Below, one piece after another: positions 35,059 through 44,597 of a stretch of DNA of 64,000 nucleotides. The stretch lies in assembly GCF_030657435.1 (NCBI RefSeq), contig NZ_JAUTWS010000024.1, forward strand, positions 1 to 64,000. Reading direction: 5' to 3'. The stretch is from Paracraurococcus lichenis (GTDB taxonomy: Bacteria > Pseudomonadota > Alphaproteobacteria > Acetobacterales > Acetobacteraceae). Below the pieces are notes generated by a model. That model made no database searches. It saw only the letters and a list, made by a program, of their open reading frames with translations, and had not been told where the DNA came from. Position 1 is the stretch's first letter, and each line of letters starts with the position of its first letter. The position numbers were made by a program, and so were the translations under genes.

Positions 35059-36138
35059 ATGGACGGCAGCATTCTTCCCCAGGGCAGGACGAGGCCAGGG
35101 CGGCAGGAGGGCGGGGAGGCGACGCCCGAGCGGGTGCTCGCCCTCGCCGACGAGGCGGCGGGGCTGGTGACGGCGCGGCTGCGGGCCATCCGCGACATCA
35201 CGCGGCAGACCCGCATCCTCGCGCTCAATGCCACGATCGAGGCGGCGCGGGCCGGCGAGAGCGGCCGCGGCTTCGCCGTGGTGGCCAACGAGGTCCGCGG
35301 CGTGGCCGGCGAGGTCGCCCGCCTCTCGGAGGACATGGAGAGCGAGTTGCGCGGCGCCTTCGATGCGCTGCGCGATGTCGGCCTGCGGATGGCGGAGACG
35401 GTGCGCGGGCAGCGGCTGGTCGACCTGGCGCTGAACGCCATCGAGATCATCGACCGCAACCTCTATGAGCGCACCTGCGACGTCCGCTGGTGGGCGACCG
35501 ATGCGGCGGTGGTGGAGGCGGCGGCCGATGCGGCGCCGGCGCGGCTGGCGCATGCCGCGGCGCGGCTCGGCGTCATCCTCGGCGCCTATACGGTCTATCT
35601 CGACCTCTGGCTTTGCGACCTCTCGGGGCGGGTGATCGCCAATGGCCGGCCGGATCGATGGCAGGCGGCGGGCCTCGACGTCTCGGGCGAGGGCTGGTTC
35701 CAGGCGGCGCTGCGATCGGGCAGCGGCGAGGAATTCGCGGTGGCCGATGTGGCGCGGCCGGCCGCCGTCGGCGGCGCGCCGGTCGCCACCTATGCCGCCG
35801 CGGTGCGGGAGGGCGGGGAGACCCGGGGCCGCGTCATCGGCGTGCTGGGCATCCATTTCGACTGGGGCCCGCAGGCGGAGGCGGTGGTGCGCGGCGTGCG
35901 GCTGACGCCGGAGGAGGCGGGGCGGACGCGCGTGCTGCTGCTGGATGCGGAGGGGCGGGTGCTCGCCGCCTCCGACGGAAAGGGCGTGCTGGAGGAGCGG
36001 GTCCCGCTCGCGGCCGGCGGCCGTGAGTCCGGCTTCTACCGCGACGGCGGCCGCACCGTCGCCTTCCACCGCACGCCGGGCTACGAGACCTACAAGGGCC
36101 TCGGCTGGTACGGCGCGCTGGTGCAGGCGGCGGGGTAG
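35059..36138 (+). CDS. soluble chemoreceptor-like protein, signalling tip first, Cache-like C-terminus
   Basis: 359 residues from ATG 35059, the first Met before homology. The N-terminal third is a short signalling hairpin: ITRQTRILALNATIEAARAG (about 49-68), SGRGFAVVANEVRGVAGEVA and LSEDMESELRGAF. No HAMP or TM helix is present. From about residue 150 a Cache/PAS-like sensor follows (AYTVYLDLWLCDLSGRVIAN, GEGWFQAALRSGSGEEFAVA, GRVIGVLGIHFDWGPQ, RTRVLLLDAEGRVLAASDGK). The order is the reverse of classical chemoreceptors, and the hairpin is truncated. It is a likely cytoplasmic sensor coupling to CheW/CheA. Divergent from holC. Confidence 0.85.
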   Translation: MDGSILPQGRTRPGRQEGGEATPERVLALADEAAGLVTARLRAIRDITRQTRILALNATIEAARAGESGRGFAVVANEVRGVAGEVARLSEDMESELRGAFDALRDVGLRMAETVRGQRLVDLALNAIEIIDRNLYERTCDVRWWATDAAVVEAAADAAPARLAHAAARLGVILGAYTVYLDLWLCDLSGRVIANGRPDRWQAAGLDVSGEGWFQAALRSGSGEEFAVADVARPAAVGGAPVATYAAAVREGGETRGRVIGVLGIHFDWGPQAEAVVRGVRLTPEEAGRTRVLLLDAEGRVLAASDGKGVLEERVPLAAGGRESGFYRDGGRTVAFHRTPGYETYKGLGWYGALVQAAG

Positions 36139-36165
36139 CACCCGCAACCGCGAAGGCGTCCGTGG

Positions 36166-36350
36166 CGCCTTCGACGGCGTCGAAGGCGACCATTGCGTCG
36201 AGCCATGCGGCAGGCGCGGCGTCAAGGATGCGCCGAAGGCGCACCGCGCGTCGTTCTGAAGGCGCGCTACTCGCGCGACGCGCGGCTTCGTCCTTGACGC
36301 CGCGCCTGCCGCATGGCGTTTGCTTGGGGTCGCTCGACGGGGTCGAGCGC
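36166..36350 (+). repeat. structured repeat element A, copy 1
   Basis: Contains a 10-bp hairpin (36166-36175 with 36179-36188), then a perfect 26-bp stem (36203-36228 with 36291-36316) around a 62-nt loop, and a final 8-bp hairpin (36331-36338 with 36342-36349). It aligns end to end with the reverse strand of 44598-44740. Stem differences between the copies are compensatory. It lies between convergent genes, after the chemoreceptor-like gene. This could be a structured RNA, or a MITE/REPIN-type element. Confidence 0.85.
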
Positions 36351-36378
36351 CCGCATCGGGCCCTCACGATAAGGGCGC

Positions 36379-36909
36379 TCAGCCGCCCGTCTCGGCGAGG
36401 CGCCCGGCGGTGTCGGCCGCGCCCATCTGCTCCGCCGCGGCGCGCGCCGTGTAGCCCGCACCGTCCTCGACCAGGGGATTGGCCCCGCGCGCCAGCAGCA
36501 GGTCCAGGATCTCCAGGCGATTGAACATGGCGGCGACCATCAGGGCGGTCCGCCCGCCCTCCCCGCGCCCGTCCACCGCCGCGCCCTTGTCCAGCAGCAG
36601 CCGCACGATATCGGCCGCGCCCTTGAAGGCGGCCGCGGCCAGCGGCGTCTGGCCACGGTCGTTCGCCAGGTCCGGATCGGCGCCGGCGTCCAGCAGCACG
36701 CGCACCGTCCCGGGATGCCCGTGATAGGCGGCCAGCATCAGCAGGCTGTCGCCCTTCTCGTTGCGCAGGTTCGGCGGCAGGCCGCGGTGGAGCACCGCGG
36801 CCAGCGCCTCGGCCTCCCCGCCGCGGGCCGCCTGGAAGACGCGGCGGGCGAAGGCCAGGGTCTCGGCGTCGAGACCCTGCTGCGCCCCCGGGGCTGCCGC
36901 CTCGCTCAT
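36379..36909 (-). CDS. ankyrin-repeat protein
   Basis: 176 residues from ATG 36909. After a 40-residue acidic/helical head come four ankyrin repeats: NEKGDSLLMLAAYHGHPGTV, NDRGQTPLAAAAFKGAADIV, GEGGRTALMVAAMFNRLEIL and a last partial EDGAGYTARAAAEQMGA. Ankyrin arrays mediate protein-protein contacts. The start overlaps the stop of a 37-codon upstream gene (ATGA), so the two are translationally coupled. Cytosolic; partner unknown. Confidence 0.9.
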   Translation of the reverse strand: MSEAAAPGAQQGLDAETLAFARRVFQAARGGEAEALAAVLHRGLPPNLRNEKGDSLLMLAAYHGHPGTVRVLLDAGADPDLANDRGQTPLAAAAFKGAADIVRLLLDKGAAVDGRGEGGRTALMVAAMFNRLEILDLLLARGANPLVEDGAGYTARAAAEQMGAADTAGRLAETGG

Positions 36910-37019
36910 TCCGCCGCCTGCTGGCCGGGCTGCAGGCCCTGCGGCGCCTCGCGCCGGCCGCTGGCATAGGTCGGGCCCTGGCGCGTGGTGAGGAAGGGCT
37001 GGTCGTCCTGCTGGCGCAT
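36906..37019 (-). CDS. 37-residue leader gene coupled to ankyrin gene
   Basis: ATG 37019 follows GGGAGAA; ATG 37037 would give 43 residues. The peptide MRQQDDQPFLTTRQGPTYAS is hydrophilic and ends GLQPGQQAAE. The stop overlaps the ankyrin ATG by 4 nt. That coupling is the main argument that it is translated. Unknown function; it may be a true small protein or only a translation-coupling leader. Confidence 0.5.
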   Translation of the reverse strand: MRQQDDQPFLTTRQGPTYASGRREAPQGLQPGQQAAE

Positions 37020-37727
37020 GCATTCTCCCTGGAACATGCCGCAGGCCCGGGGGGCGGCGGCACGCGATGCGGTCGGGTCCGGGGCGGATGGGGCAGGGCC
37101 GCCCGGCCGGTTGCGGCCAGGCAGGGCGCGACCTCGGCCGCCGGTGGGTTGGCAAACGCCGCATACCGGGGAGGTTTCCACCGGGCGTCGAGCGTCATCG
37201 CGACAGAACACGCGAAACGTGAGCGGCAGCCGCGAAGAGGAACGGACCGGAATCGCAGGGAAGATGAAGGGCCGGCGCCCTCTGCCACCGGATGCGGACG
37301 CACTGTCCCATCCGCCGCTCTATGGGTCGAAAAGATAACCATTTCGTGATGACGCCGAGATGATCCATTCTGGTTTTGACCAAGTCCATGCGCCTATGCT
37401 GCTGCATGGGTGCAAAGAAGAGAGTATTTCGCAGAACATACCGGACCTGCTTTGCACCGAGGCGGAAACCGACCATCCCGGCTTCCTGACGTCTCTGGCA
37501 TTATCGCGCGGCAGTCTTGTATTTGGCCATTCGTTTCGATGTCTTGGCTTCGACTGGGTGCATTCCATTCGGAAGGCAAGGCTGCCGGCAGGCTGATCGG
37601 CCGGCATTTCATGAGAGGCGGTTCGTCGAGGACCCGGCCGGAACGGTCCGGTGGCCGGCAGCGCCCCGCACGTCGCGCGGCGCCGGGCCCCGGCACCGTC
37701 GCGCCCGGCCAGGATGGGAGGACAGGC
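37020..37727. other. 700-nt intergenic region with AT-richer core
   Basis: Divergent gap between the ankyrin operon and the sulfatase gene. The stretch 37320-37620 is visibly AT-richer. A 78-codon open frame at 37360-37596 has no ribosome site or recognisable motif, and I do not call it. It probably contains both promoters, possibly with a fragment of foreign DNA. Confidence 0.35.
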
Positions 37728-39626
37728 ATGGAACGTCGGAATTTCCTCAAATCGGCAGGCATGGCGGCCGCGGCGGGGGCCCTCGCCGGCAAGGAAGGCA
37801 TCGCCGGGTCCGGCGACGCGCCACCCGGCCCGGTGCCGGGGCCGCAGCCCAACATCCTGTTCATCCTCGTCGACGAGATGCGCTTCCCGTCGGTCTTTCC
37901 CGAAGGCGTCACCGATGCCGGCGGCTTCCTGCAGAAGTTCATGCCGAACGTTTATTCGCTCTGGCAACGCGGCGTGAAATTCGGGCAGCACTACACCGCC
38001 GCATCGGCCTGCACGCCCTCCCGCGGCGTCCTCATCACGGGCCTCTACAGCCAGCAGAGCTGGCTGATGCAGACGCTGACGAACGAGCCGGGCCAGGTCT
38101 CCGCCACGCCGCCGCTGAACCCGGCCTACCCGACCTACGGCAAGCTGCTCCGCCGGGCCGGCTACCAGACGCCCTATGTCGGGAAATGGCACGTCTCGTT
38201 CGAGGTGGTGACGGGCCTCGAGCCCTATGGCTTCCGCGGCCTCACCACGCCGGACCCCGTGGGCTACAACCTGCAGGGCACGGTGGGCCAGAAGCCCGGC
38301 ACGCCCTACTACCAGTACACCTTCCTGAACGACGAGGACATCGCGCAGCAGGCCGTGCAGTGGCTCGGCCGCCGCCGCGCCGACGACCGCCCCTGGTGCC
38401 TGACCGTCAGCTTCGTCAATCCGCACGACCAGGAGTTCTTCTGGGCCGGCACCGAGTTCCAGACCTACAACAACCTTTTCCCCGACGGATCGGCGCTGCA
38501 GCCGGTCAAGAAATACTCGACGCCGGGCGATCCGCCGGTGGTCGCCTGGGACGACAACCCGCTGAAGTCGCCCGGCTCCTACGGCTACCCAGCGCTTCCC
38601 CCCAACTGGGAGAGCGCGGCGACGCTGCAGGCCAACAAGCCCTCCACCCAGGTCATGGGACAACTGGCCTCGGCCGCGATCTTCAGCGGCATCGCCCAGG
38701 AAACGCCCGACCAGACCGGCTTCTCGGTCCGGCGCTACCCGATCCCGGACAGCAGCGTGAACATCGGCTACGGCGTCGCGCCCTTCGGCTACTGGCAGCG
38801 CTGCCTCGACTCCTACACCGCCATCATGCAGATCGTGGACCAGCGCATCGGGGAGGTCCTGCAGGCCCTGCCGCGCGAGGTGGCCGACAACACCATCATC
38901 GTCTTCGCCTCCGACCACGGCGAATATGCCGGGGCGCATGGCTTCATGTCGGGCAAGATCCTGACCTGCTACGACGAGGCCTTCCACGTGCCTCTCATCG
39001 TCGTGGACCCGAGCCACCGCTTCGTCGGCGAGACGGAGACGCTGCGGACCGGGCTGACATCCTCGGTGGACATGCTGCCGCTCCTCGTCAGCCTGGGCAA
39101 CAACGGCACGCAGGACTGGCTGTCCGGCCGCCTCGACAGCATCTACGGGGCCCGGCACGACATGCTGCCGATGCTCCGCTCCGCCTCGGCGCCGGGGCGG
39201 CCCTATGTGCTCCTGGCCTCGGACGAGCTCATTCCGGCGAAGTTCAACTTCAACGACTCCCCGATCCACATCGCCGGGATCCGCACGTCATCGGCCAAGC
39301 TGGCGACCTATGCGACATGGACGCCGCGGACGGGGCGGATCGAGCCGGGCACGGTCGAGCTGGAGTTCTACGACTACGCCACGCCCGAGGGCGTGGCGGA
39401 GCTGGCGAACACGCCCGGCGACGAGCGGGCGCAGCAGATGTCGCGCCTCCTGCTCGACGACCTGATCCCGAACGAGTTGCGCGCGAGATTGCCGGGCGCC
39501 CTCGCCGCTGCCCAGGACCTCTCGAAGGCCGCCTATCTCTTCACCGAGGCGCAGGCGCTCGACACGAGCGCGCCCACGCCCGTCCGCGACCTCCTCGCGG
39601 GGTTAGGCTACGGGCGGGAATTCTGA
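37728..39626 (+). CDS. Tat-exported sulfatase
   Basis: 632 residues; ATG 37728 after GGGAGGA. The signal has twin Arg (MERRNFLKSAGMAAAAGALA). The alkaline-phosphatase fold starts at NILFILVDEMRFP (about 43) with a metal-binding Asp. The sulfatase signature CTPSRGVLITGLY (about 94) carries the Cys that is converted to formylglycine; GKWH (about 152) and FASDHGEYAGAHG (about 392) supply further active-site residues. As the Cys form folds before Tat export, maturation should be cytosolic. No dedicated maturase is nearby. The substrate may be a sulfate or phosphonate ester. A palindrome follows at 39734. Confidence 0.9.
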   Translation: MERRNFLKSAGMAAAAGALAGKEGIAGSGDAPPGPVPGPQPNILFILVDEMRFPSVFPEGVTDAGGFLQKFMPNVYSLWQRGVKFGQHYTAASACTPSRGVLITGLYSQQSWLMQTLTNEPGQVSATPPLNPAYPTYGKLLRRAGYQTPYVGKWHVSFEVVTGLEPYGFRGLTTPDPVGYNLQGTVGQKPGTPYYQYTFLNDEDIAQQAVQWLGRRRADDRPWCLTVSFVNPHDQEFFWAGTEFQTYNNLFPDGSALQPVKKYSTPGDPPVVAWDDNPLKSPGSYGYPALPPNWESAATLQANKPSTQVMGQLASAAIFSGIAQETPDQTGFSVRRYPIPDSSVNIGYGVAPFGYWQRCLDSYTAIMQIVDQRIGEVLQALPREVADNTIIVFASDHGEYAGAHGFMSGKILTCYDEAFHVPLIVVDPSHRFVGETETLRTGLTSSVDMLPLLVSLGNNGTQDWLSGRLDSIYGARHDMLPMLRSASAPGRPYVLLASDELIPAKFNFNDSPIHIAGIRTSSAKLATYATWTPRTGRIEPGTVELEFYDYATPEGVAELANTPGDERAQQMSRLLLDDLIPNELRARLPGALAAAQDLSKAAYLFTEAQALDTSAPTPVRDLLAGLGYGREF

Positions 39627-39733
39627 GGCCCGGCGGCCGCCCGCCGCGGCGGGCGGCCGTCGAAGCCGGAGGCCGGTCCGCGGCGATCCCGGGCCTGCGG
39701 CGGCGGATCCAGGCGGCCGGGCGTCCGCGTAAA

Positions 39734-39769
39734 GCCATATCGGCCAGCATGCATGCTGGCCGATATGGC
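39734..39769. repeat. perfect 36-bp palindrome
   Basis: 18-nt arms with no mismatch and no loop, centred on CATG/CATG, between the convergent sulfatase and aminopeptidase genes and 7 nt from the stop of the latter. The core TATCGGCCAGCAT matches the imperfect element at 3623-3658. Possible bidirectional terminator or REP-type element. Confidence 0.9.
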
Positions 39770-39775
39770 GACGCT

Positions 39776-41194
39776 CTAGGGACCGTCCGGCGCCTCGAAG
39801 TGATGCGCCACCAGCGCATCCAGCAGCCGCGCGCCGAAGCCGCTCGGGCCCCGGGGCCCGAGCGCCTCGGCCTCCGCCCGCGCCGCGACGCCGGCGATGT
39901 CGAGATGCGCCCAGGGCGCCTCGCCGGCGAATTCGCGGAGGAAGGCCGCGGCATGGCTCGCATCCGGCAGCAGCCGCCCGCTGAGGCACTGCTTCAGGTC
40001 GGCGATGCCGCTCTTGAGGTCCTCGCGGTGCCGCTCGCCGATCGGCAGGCGCCAGAGCCGCTCGCCCACCGCCTCCCCGGCCGCCGCGGCCTGCGCCATC
40101 AGCGCCGCATCGGTGCCGAACATCCCGGCGCGGTGATGGCCGAGCGCGGTGACGACCGCCCCGGTCAGGGTGGCGAGGTCGAGCATCGCGGCCGGCCGGA
40201 AGCGGCGCGCGAAATGCAGCGCATCCGCCAGCACCAGCCGCCCCTCGGCATCGGTGTCCACCACCTCCACCGTGGTGCCGGCGCCGGTGCGCAGCACGTC
40301 GCCGGGGCGATAGGCCTCGGCGCCCAGGCTGTTCTCCGCCAGCGCCAGCACGGCGACGGCCGGCGCCGGGGAGCGCCGCAGGGCGAGGGCCAGCATGGCG
40401 CCGGCGCAGGCGGCGGCGCCGGCCATGTCGCCGCGCATCGCCTCCATCCCCTGCGCCGGCTTGATGCTGATGCCGCCGGTGTCGAAGCAGATGCCCTTGC
40501 CGACGAAGGCGATGGGCGGCACGGCGTGGCAGCCGCGCCAGCGCAGCACCGCCAGCCGCGGCGGGTTCGCGCTGCCGCCGCCGACCGCGAGCAGCGCGCC
40601 CAAGCCCTCCCGCGCCAGGCGCTTGCGTCCCAGCACGTCGACGGCGATGCCGTGCTCGGCCAGCGCCTCCAGACGCGCGGCGAAGGCGCGGGTGGTCAGG
40701 TGGTTGCCCGGCTCGGCCGCGAGGTCGCGCGCCAGCAGGCAGCCCCGCACCCCCGCCGCGGCCCGCTCCCAGAGCGGCTCGACCGCCTCGGGGCTGTCCA
40801 CCAGCAGGTCGAGATGCGCGAGCGCCGGCCCCTCCGCCCGGCGGTGGCGGTCGAAGCGCCAGGCGCGCAGGCAGGCGCCGGCGGCGAGCGCCGCGGCGGC
40901 CTCGGGCGGCAGGCCGCGGGCATCGAGGGTGAGGCGCTTCGCCCGGCCGGCGGCGGCAACCGCCGTGCCGCCCGCCACCTCCCAGTCCAGCGGCCGGCGC
41001 GCCGCGCCGGTGCCGAGGAGCAGCACGCGGCCCTCGGGTCCGGGCAGGTCCGCCACCTGCTCCGCAGCGCCGGTGAAGCCCGCCGCCTCCGCCGCCGCCC
41101 GCCATTCGTGCGGCACGGAAGCGGCCGCGGCCAGCGGGATGGCGCGCGGGCCCGGCTGCTCCCGCGCTGCCCGCCGCAGCCTGACCTTCAGCAT
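39776..41194 (-). CDS. M17 leucyl aminopeptidase family protein (second paralogue)
   Basis: 472 residues; ATG 41194. The C-terminal catalytic domain keeps the metal and catalytic residues of the family: FVGKGICFDTGGISIKPAQG (about 230-250), MRGDMAGA, VVDTDAEGRLVLADALHF (about 305) and LDLATLTGAVVTALG. The signature usually reads NTDAEGRL; here the first Asn is Asp. The N-terminal domain is short and diverged. It is adjacent to and downstream of the canonical pepA, with a 24-nt gap, so a tandem duplication followed by divergence is likely. It should cleave N-terminal residues; specificity is unknown. Confidence 0.92.
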   Translation of the reverse strand: MLKVRLRRAAREQPGPRAIPLAAAASVPHEWRAAAEAAGFTGAAEQVADLPGPEGRVLLLGTGAARRPLDWEVAGGTAVAAAGRAKRLTLDARGLPPEAAAALAAGACLRAWRFDRHRRAEGPALAHLDLLVDSPEAVEPLWERAAAGVRGCLLARDLAAEPGNHLTTRAFAARLEALAEHGIAVDVLGRKRLAREGLGALLAVGGGSANPPRLAVLRWRGCHAVPPIAFVGKGICFDTGGISIKPAQGMEAMRGDMAGAAACAGAMLALALRRSPAPAVAVLALAENSLGAEAYRPGDVLRTGAGTTVEVVDTDAEGRLVLADALHFARRFRPAAMLDLATLTGAVVTALGHHRAGMFGTDAALMAQAAAAGEAVGERLWRLPIGERHREDLKSGIADLKQCLSGRLLPDASHAAAFLREFAGEAPWAHLDIAGVAARAEAEALGPRGPSGFGARLLDALVAHHFEAPDGP

Positions 41195-41218
41195 CACGGG
41201 CCCCGCGCGGGCGGCCGC

Positions 41219-42733
41219 CTATCCCTCGTAGTGCTCCGCGACCAGGCGGTCCAGCAGCCGCACGCCGAAGGCGGTCGCGCCCTTGGGCACGGTCGGCAGG
41301 TCCTTGCTGCTCCAGGCCGTGCCGGCGATGTCGAGATGCGCCCAGGGCGTGGGCCCGTCCTTCGGGCCGACGAAGCGCTGGATGAACTGCGCCGCGGTGA
41401 TGGAGCCGCCGGGGCGGCCGCCGACATTCTTCATGTCCGCGATGTCGGACTTGATCTGCTTGTCGTAGGCATCGCCGAGCGGCATGCGCCAGAGCTGCTC
41501 GCCCACCGCCTTGCCGGCGGCCGTCAATTGCTGCGCCAGCGCGTCGTCGTTGCTGAACAGCCCGGCATGCTCGTGGCCGAGCGAGATGATGATCGCGCCG
41601 GTCAGCGTGGCGAGGTCCACCATGAGGCGCGGCGCGAAGCGGTCCTGGCAGTAGTGGATGACGTCGGCGAGCACGAGGCGCCCCTCGGCATCGGTGTTGA
41701 TGACCTCGACCGTCTGGCCGCTCATGGTCCTGACCACGTCGCCCGGCCGCTGCGCATCGCCCGAGGGCATGTTCTCGACCAGGCCGACCAGCCCGACCGC
41801 ATCGACCTTCGCCTTGCGGCCGGCGAGCGCCGCCATGGCGCCGATGACCGCGCCGGCGCCGGCCATGTCCCACTTCATATCCTCCATCCCCGCCGCGGGC
41901 TTGATGGAGATGCCGCCGGTGTCGAAGGTGACGCCCTTGCCGATGAAGGCGACCGGCTTGCCCGAGGCCTTCTTCCCCTTGCCGCCATTCCCGCCGGCGC
42001 CGTTCCACTGCATGACGACCAGCCGCGGCTCCTTCGCCGAGCCCTGGGCGACGCCGAGGATCGCGCCCATGCCGAGCTTCTTCATCTCCTTCGGGCCCAG
42101 CACCTCGACCGCGATGCCGAGCTTCTCGAGCTCCTTGCAGCGCTCGGCCATCTCCTCGGGGTGCAGGATGTTCGGCGGCTCGGTGACCAGGTCGCGCGCG
42201 AGGAAGACGCCGTCGGCGACGGCGCGGAGCGGCGCCCAGGCAGCCTTGGCGGCGGTGGCCGCGTCGCTGGCGATCTCGACCCGCTCGAGCTTCGGCCTGT
42301 CCTCCTCCTTCTCCGTCGTGCGGTAGCGGTCGAAGCGGTAGCTCTTCAGCAGCAGGCCCATGGCGAAGGCGGCGGCCTGCGGCGCGGCGAGGCTTTCCGC
42401 CGCCACCACCGCCTCGCGCTCGCCCGAGACCAGCGGCAGCGCGGCGCCGCCGGCGGCCTCCAGCCCCTCCGGCGTCAGGTCACCCGGCTTGCCGAGGCCG
42501 ATGACGACCAGGCGGGCGGGGCCGCTGCCGCCCTCGACGGCCGGCGCCCAGATGGTGCAGCTCTGCCCCTTCCGGCCCTTGAAGGAGGCTGCGGCCAGGG
42601 CGCGGGCGACGGCGCCGTTGCTCGCGGCATCGATCGCCTGGGCGAGGCCCGCCAGCTCCGCATCCTCGGCGAGCGGCAGCACCAGCGCGCCGTGGCGGGG
42701 CAGGGCGGGCTTCACGAAGGCGATGTCGAGCAT
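41219..42733 (-). CDS. pepA: leucyl aminopeptidase PepA
   Basis: 504 residues, full length for PepA. N-terminal Macro-like domain (LVVIGLGKPGDLTPEGLE) and C-terminal M17 domain: AFIGKGVTFDTGGISIKPAA (about 265), MKWDMAGAGAV, VEVINTDAEGRLVLADVIHY (about 340) and DLATLTGAIIISLG. It is a hexameric dizinc or manganese exopeptidase of the cytosol, and in E. coli also a DNA-binding protein in site-specific recombination. An internal basic insertion, GAGGNGGKGKKASGK, near 250 is unusual. It is first gene of a two-aminopeptidase operon. Confidence 0.96.
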   Translation of the reverse strand: MLDIAFVKPALPRHGALVLPLAEDAELAGLAQAIDAASNGAVARALAAASFKGRKGQSCTIWAPAVEGGSGPARLVVIGLGKPGDLTPEGLEAAGGAALPLVSGEREAVVAAESLAAPQAAAFAMGLLLKSYRFDRYRTTEKEEDRPKLERVEIASDAATAAKAAWAPLRAVADGVFLARDLVTEPPNILHPEEMAERCKELEKLGIAVEVLGPKEMKKLGMGAILGVAQGSAKEPRLVVMQWNGAGGNGGKGKKASGKPVAFIGKGVTFDTGGISIKPAAGMEDMKWDMAGAGAVIGAMAALAGRKAKVDAVGLVGLVENMPSGDAQRPGDVVRTMSGQTVEVINTDAEGRLVLADVIHYCQDRFAPRLMVDLATLTGAIIISLGHEHAGLFSNDDALAQQLTAAGKAVGEQLWRMPLGDAYDKQIKSDIADMKNVGGRPGGSITAAQFIQRFVGPKDGPTPWAHLDIAGTAWSSKDLPTVPKGATAFGVRLLDRLVAEHYEG

Positions 42734-42839
42734 CCGGCTGAGGTCCTTCCCGTGGCGTTTCCGGGGCAGGATAGCACCCGGCCGCCCTGCCGCCAGGGCC
42801 GCGGTTCTGCCGGCGGCGCCGGGCTGCTACATCCCTGGG

Positions 42840-43606
<767 letters not shown>

Positions 43607-43610
<4 letters not shown>

Positions 43611-44581
43611 CGGAGCGGCTGGGACCGGACGCGGTCGCGCGCGCCGCGGACCTCCTGCGGGGCGGCGCGCTGGTCGCCTTCCCGACCGAGACGGTCTATG
43701 GCCTCGGCGGCGACGCGACGAACGGGCAGGCGGTGGCGGGCATCTTCGCCGCCAAGGGCCGGCCGCATTTCAATCCGCTGATCTGCCACTACCCGGATGC
43801 CGAGGCCGCCTTCGCGGACGTGCGCGCCGACGACCGCGCGCGGGCGCTGGCGGCGCGCTTCTGGCCCGGGCCGCTGACGCTGGTGCTGCCGCGGCGTCCG
43901 GAATGCCGTGTCGACCTGCTGGCCGGGGCGGGGCTGGACACGCTGGCGGTACGGGTGCCGGACCATGCGCTGGCGCTCGCCCTGCTGCGGGATGTCGGGC
44001 GGCCGGTGGCGGCGCCCTCGGCCAATCGCTCCGGCCAGGTCAGCCCGACGACGGCCGGGCATGTGCTGGAAGGGCTCTCGGGCCGCATCGCCGCGGTGCT
44101 GGATGGCGGTCCCTGCCCGGTCGGCGTGGAGAGCACGGTGCTGGACCTGACCGGCACCGGTGCCGTGCTGCTGCGTCCGGGCGGCGTGCCGGCGGAGGCG
44201 ATCGAGGCGCTCATCGGCAAGGTCGGCCGCGCGCTGCCCATCACCGCGGCGGCGCAGACGCAGAGCCTCCGCTCGCCGGGGCTGATGCTGTCGCATTACG
44301 CGCCGGGCCTGCCGGTGCGGCTGGGCGCGACGGGCGTCGCGGCGGACGAGGCACTGCTCGCCTTCGGCCCGCCGCTGCCGGGCGCCGCCGTCACCTGGAA
44401 CCTGTCGGAGGCGGGGGACCTGCGGGAGGCCGCGGCGCGGCTCTTCGCCGGGCTGCGCTGGCTGGATGCGGAGGGCACGGCGCGCGGCTGCGCGCGCATC
44501 GCGGCCATGCCGGTGCCGGAGACGGGCCTCGGCGCCGCCATCAACGACCGCCTCTCCCGCGCCGCCGCGCCGCGCGGATAG
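43607..44581 (+). CDS. tsaC: L-threonylcarbamoyladenylate synthase, Sua5 type
   Basis: 324 residues from GTG 43607 (GTGA overlap with cysQ). The YrdC domain covers residues about 8-200 with ALVAFPTETVYGLGGDAT, KGRPHFNPL and RPVAAPSANRSGQVSPT. The C-terminal Sua5 domain (SPGLMLSHYAPGLPVRL onward) marks the long Sua5 form rather than short TsaC. It makes the activated intermediate for t6A37 of ANN-decoding tRNAs, an essential function with TsaD/TsaB/TsaE. Confidence 0.94.
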
Positions 44582-44597
44582 CGCGGGCGCGCCATGC

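Noticed and set aside
37360..37596. 78-codon open frame in the AT-richer gap before the sulfatase gene
   Set aside because: No ribosome site, no recognisable motif and no coding-like third-position bias.
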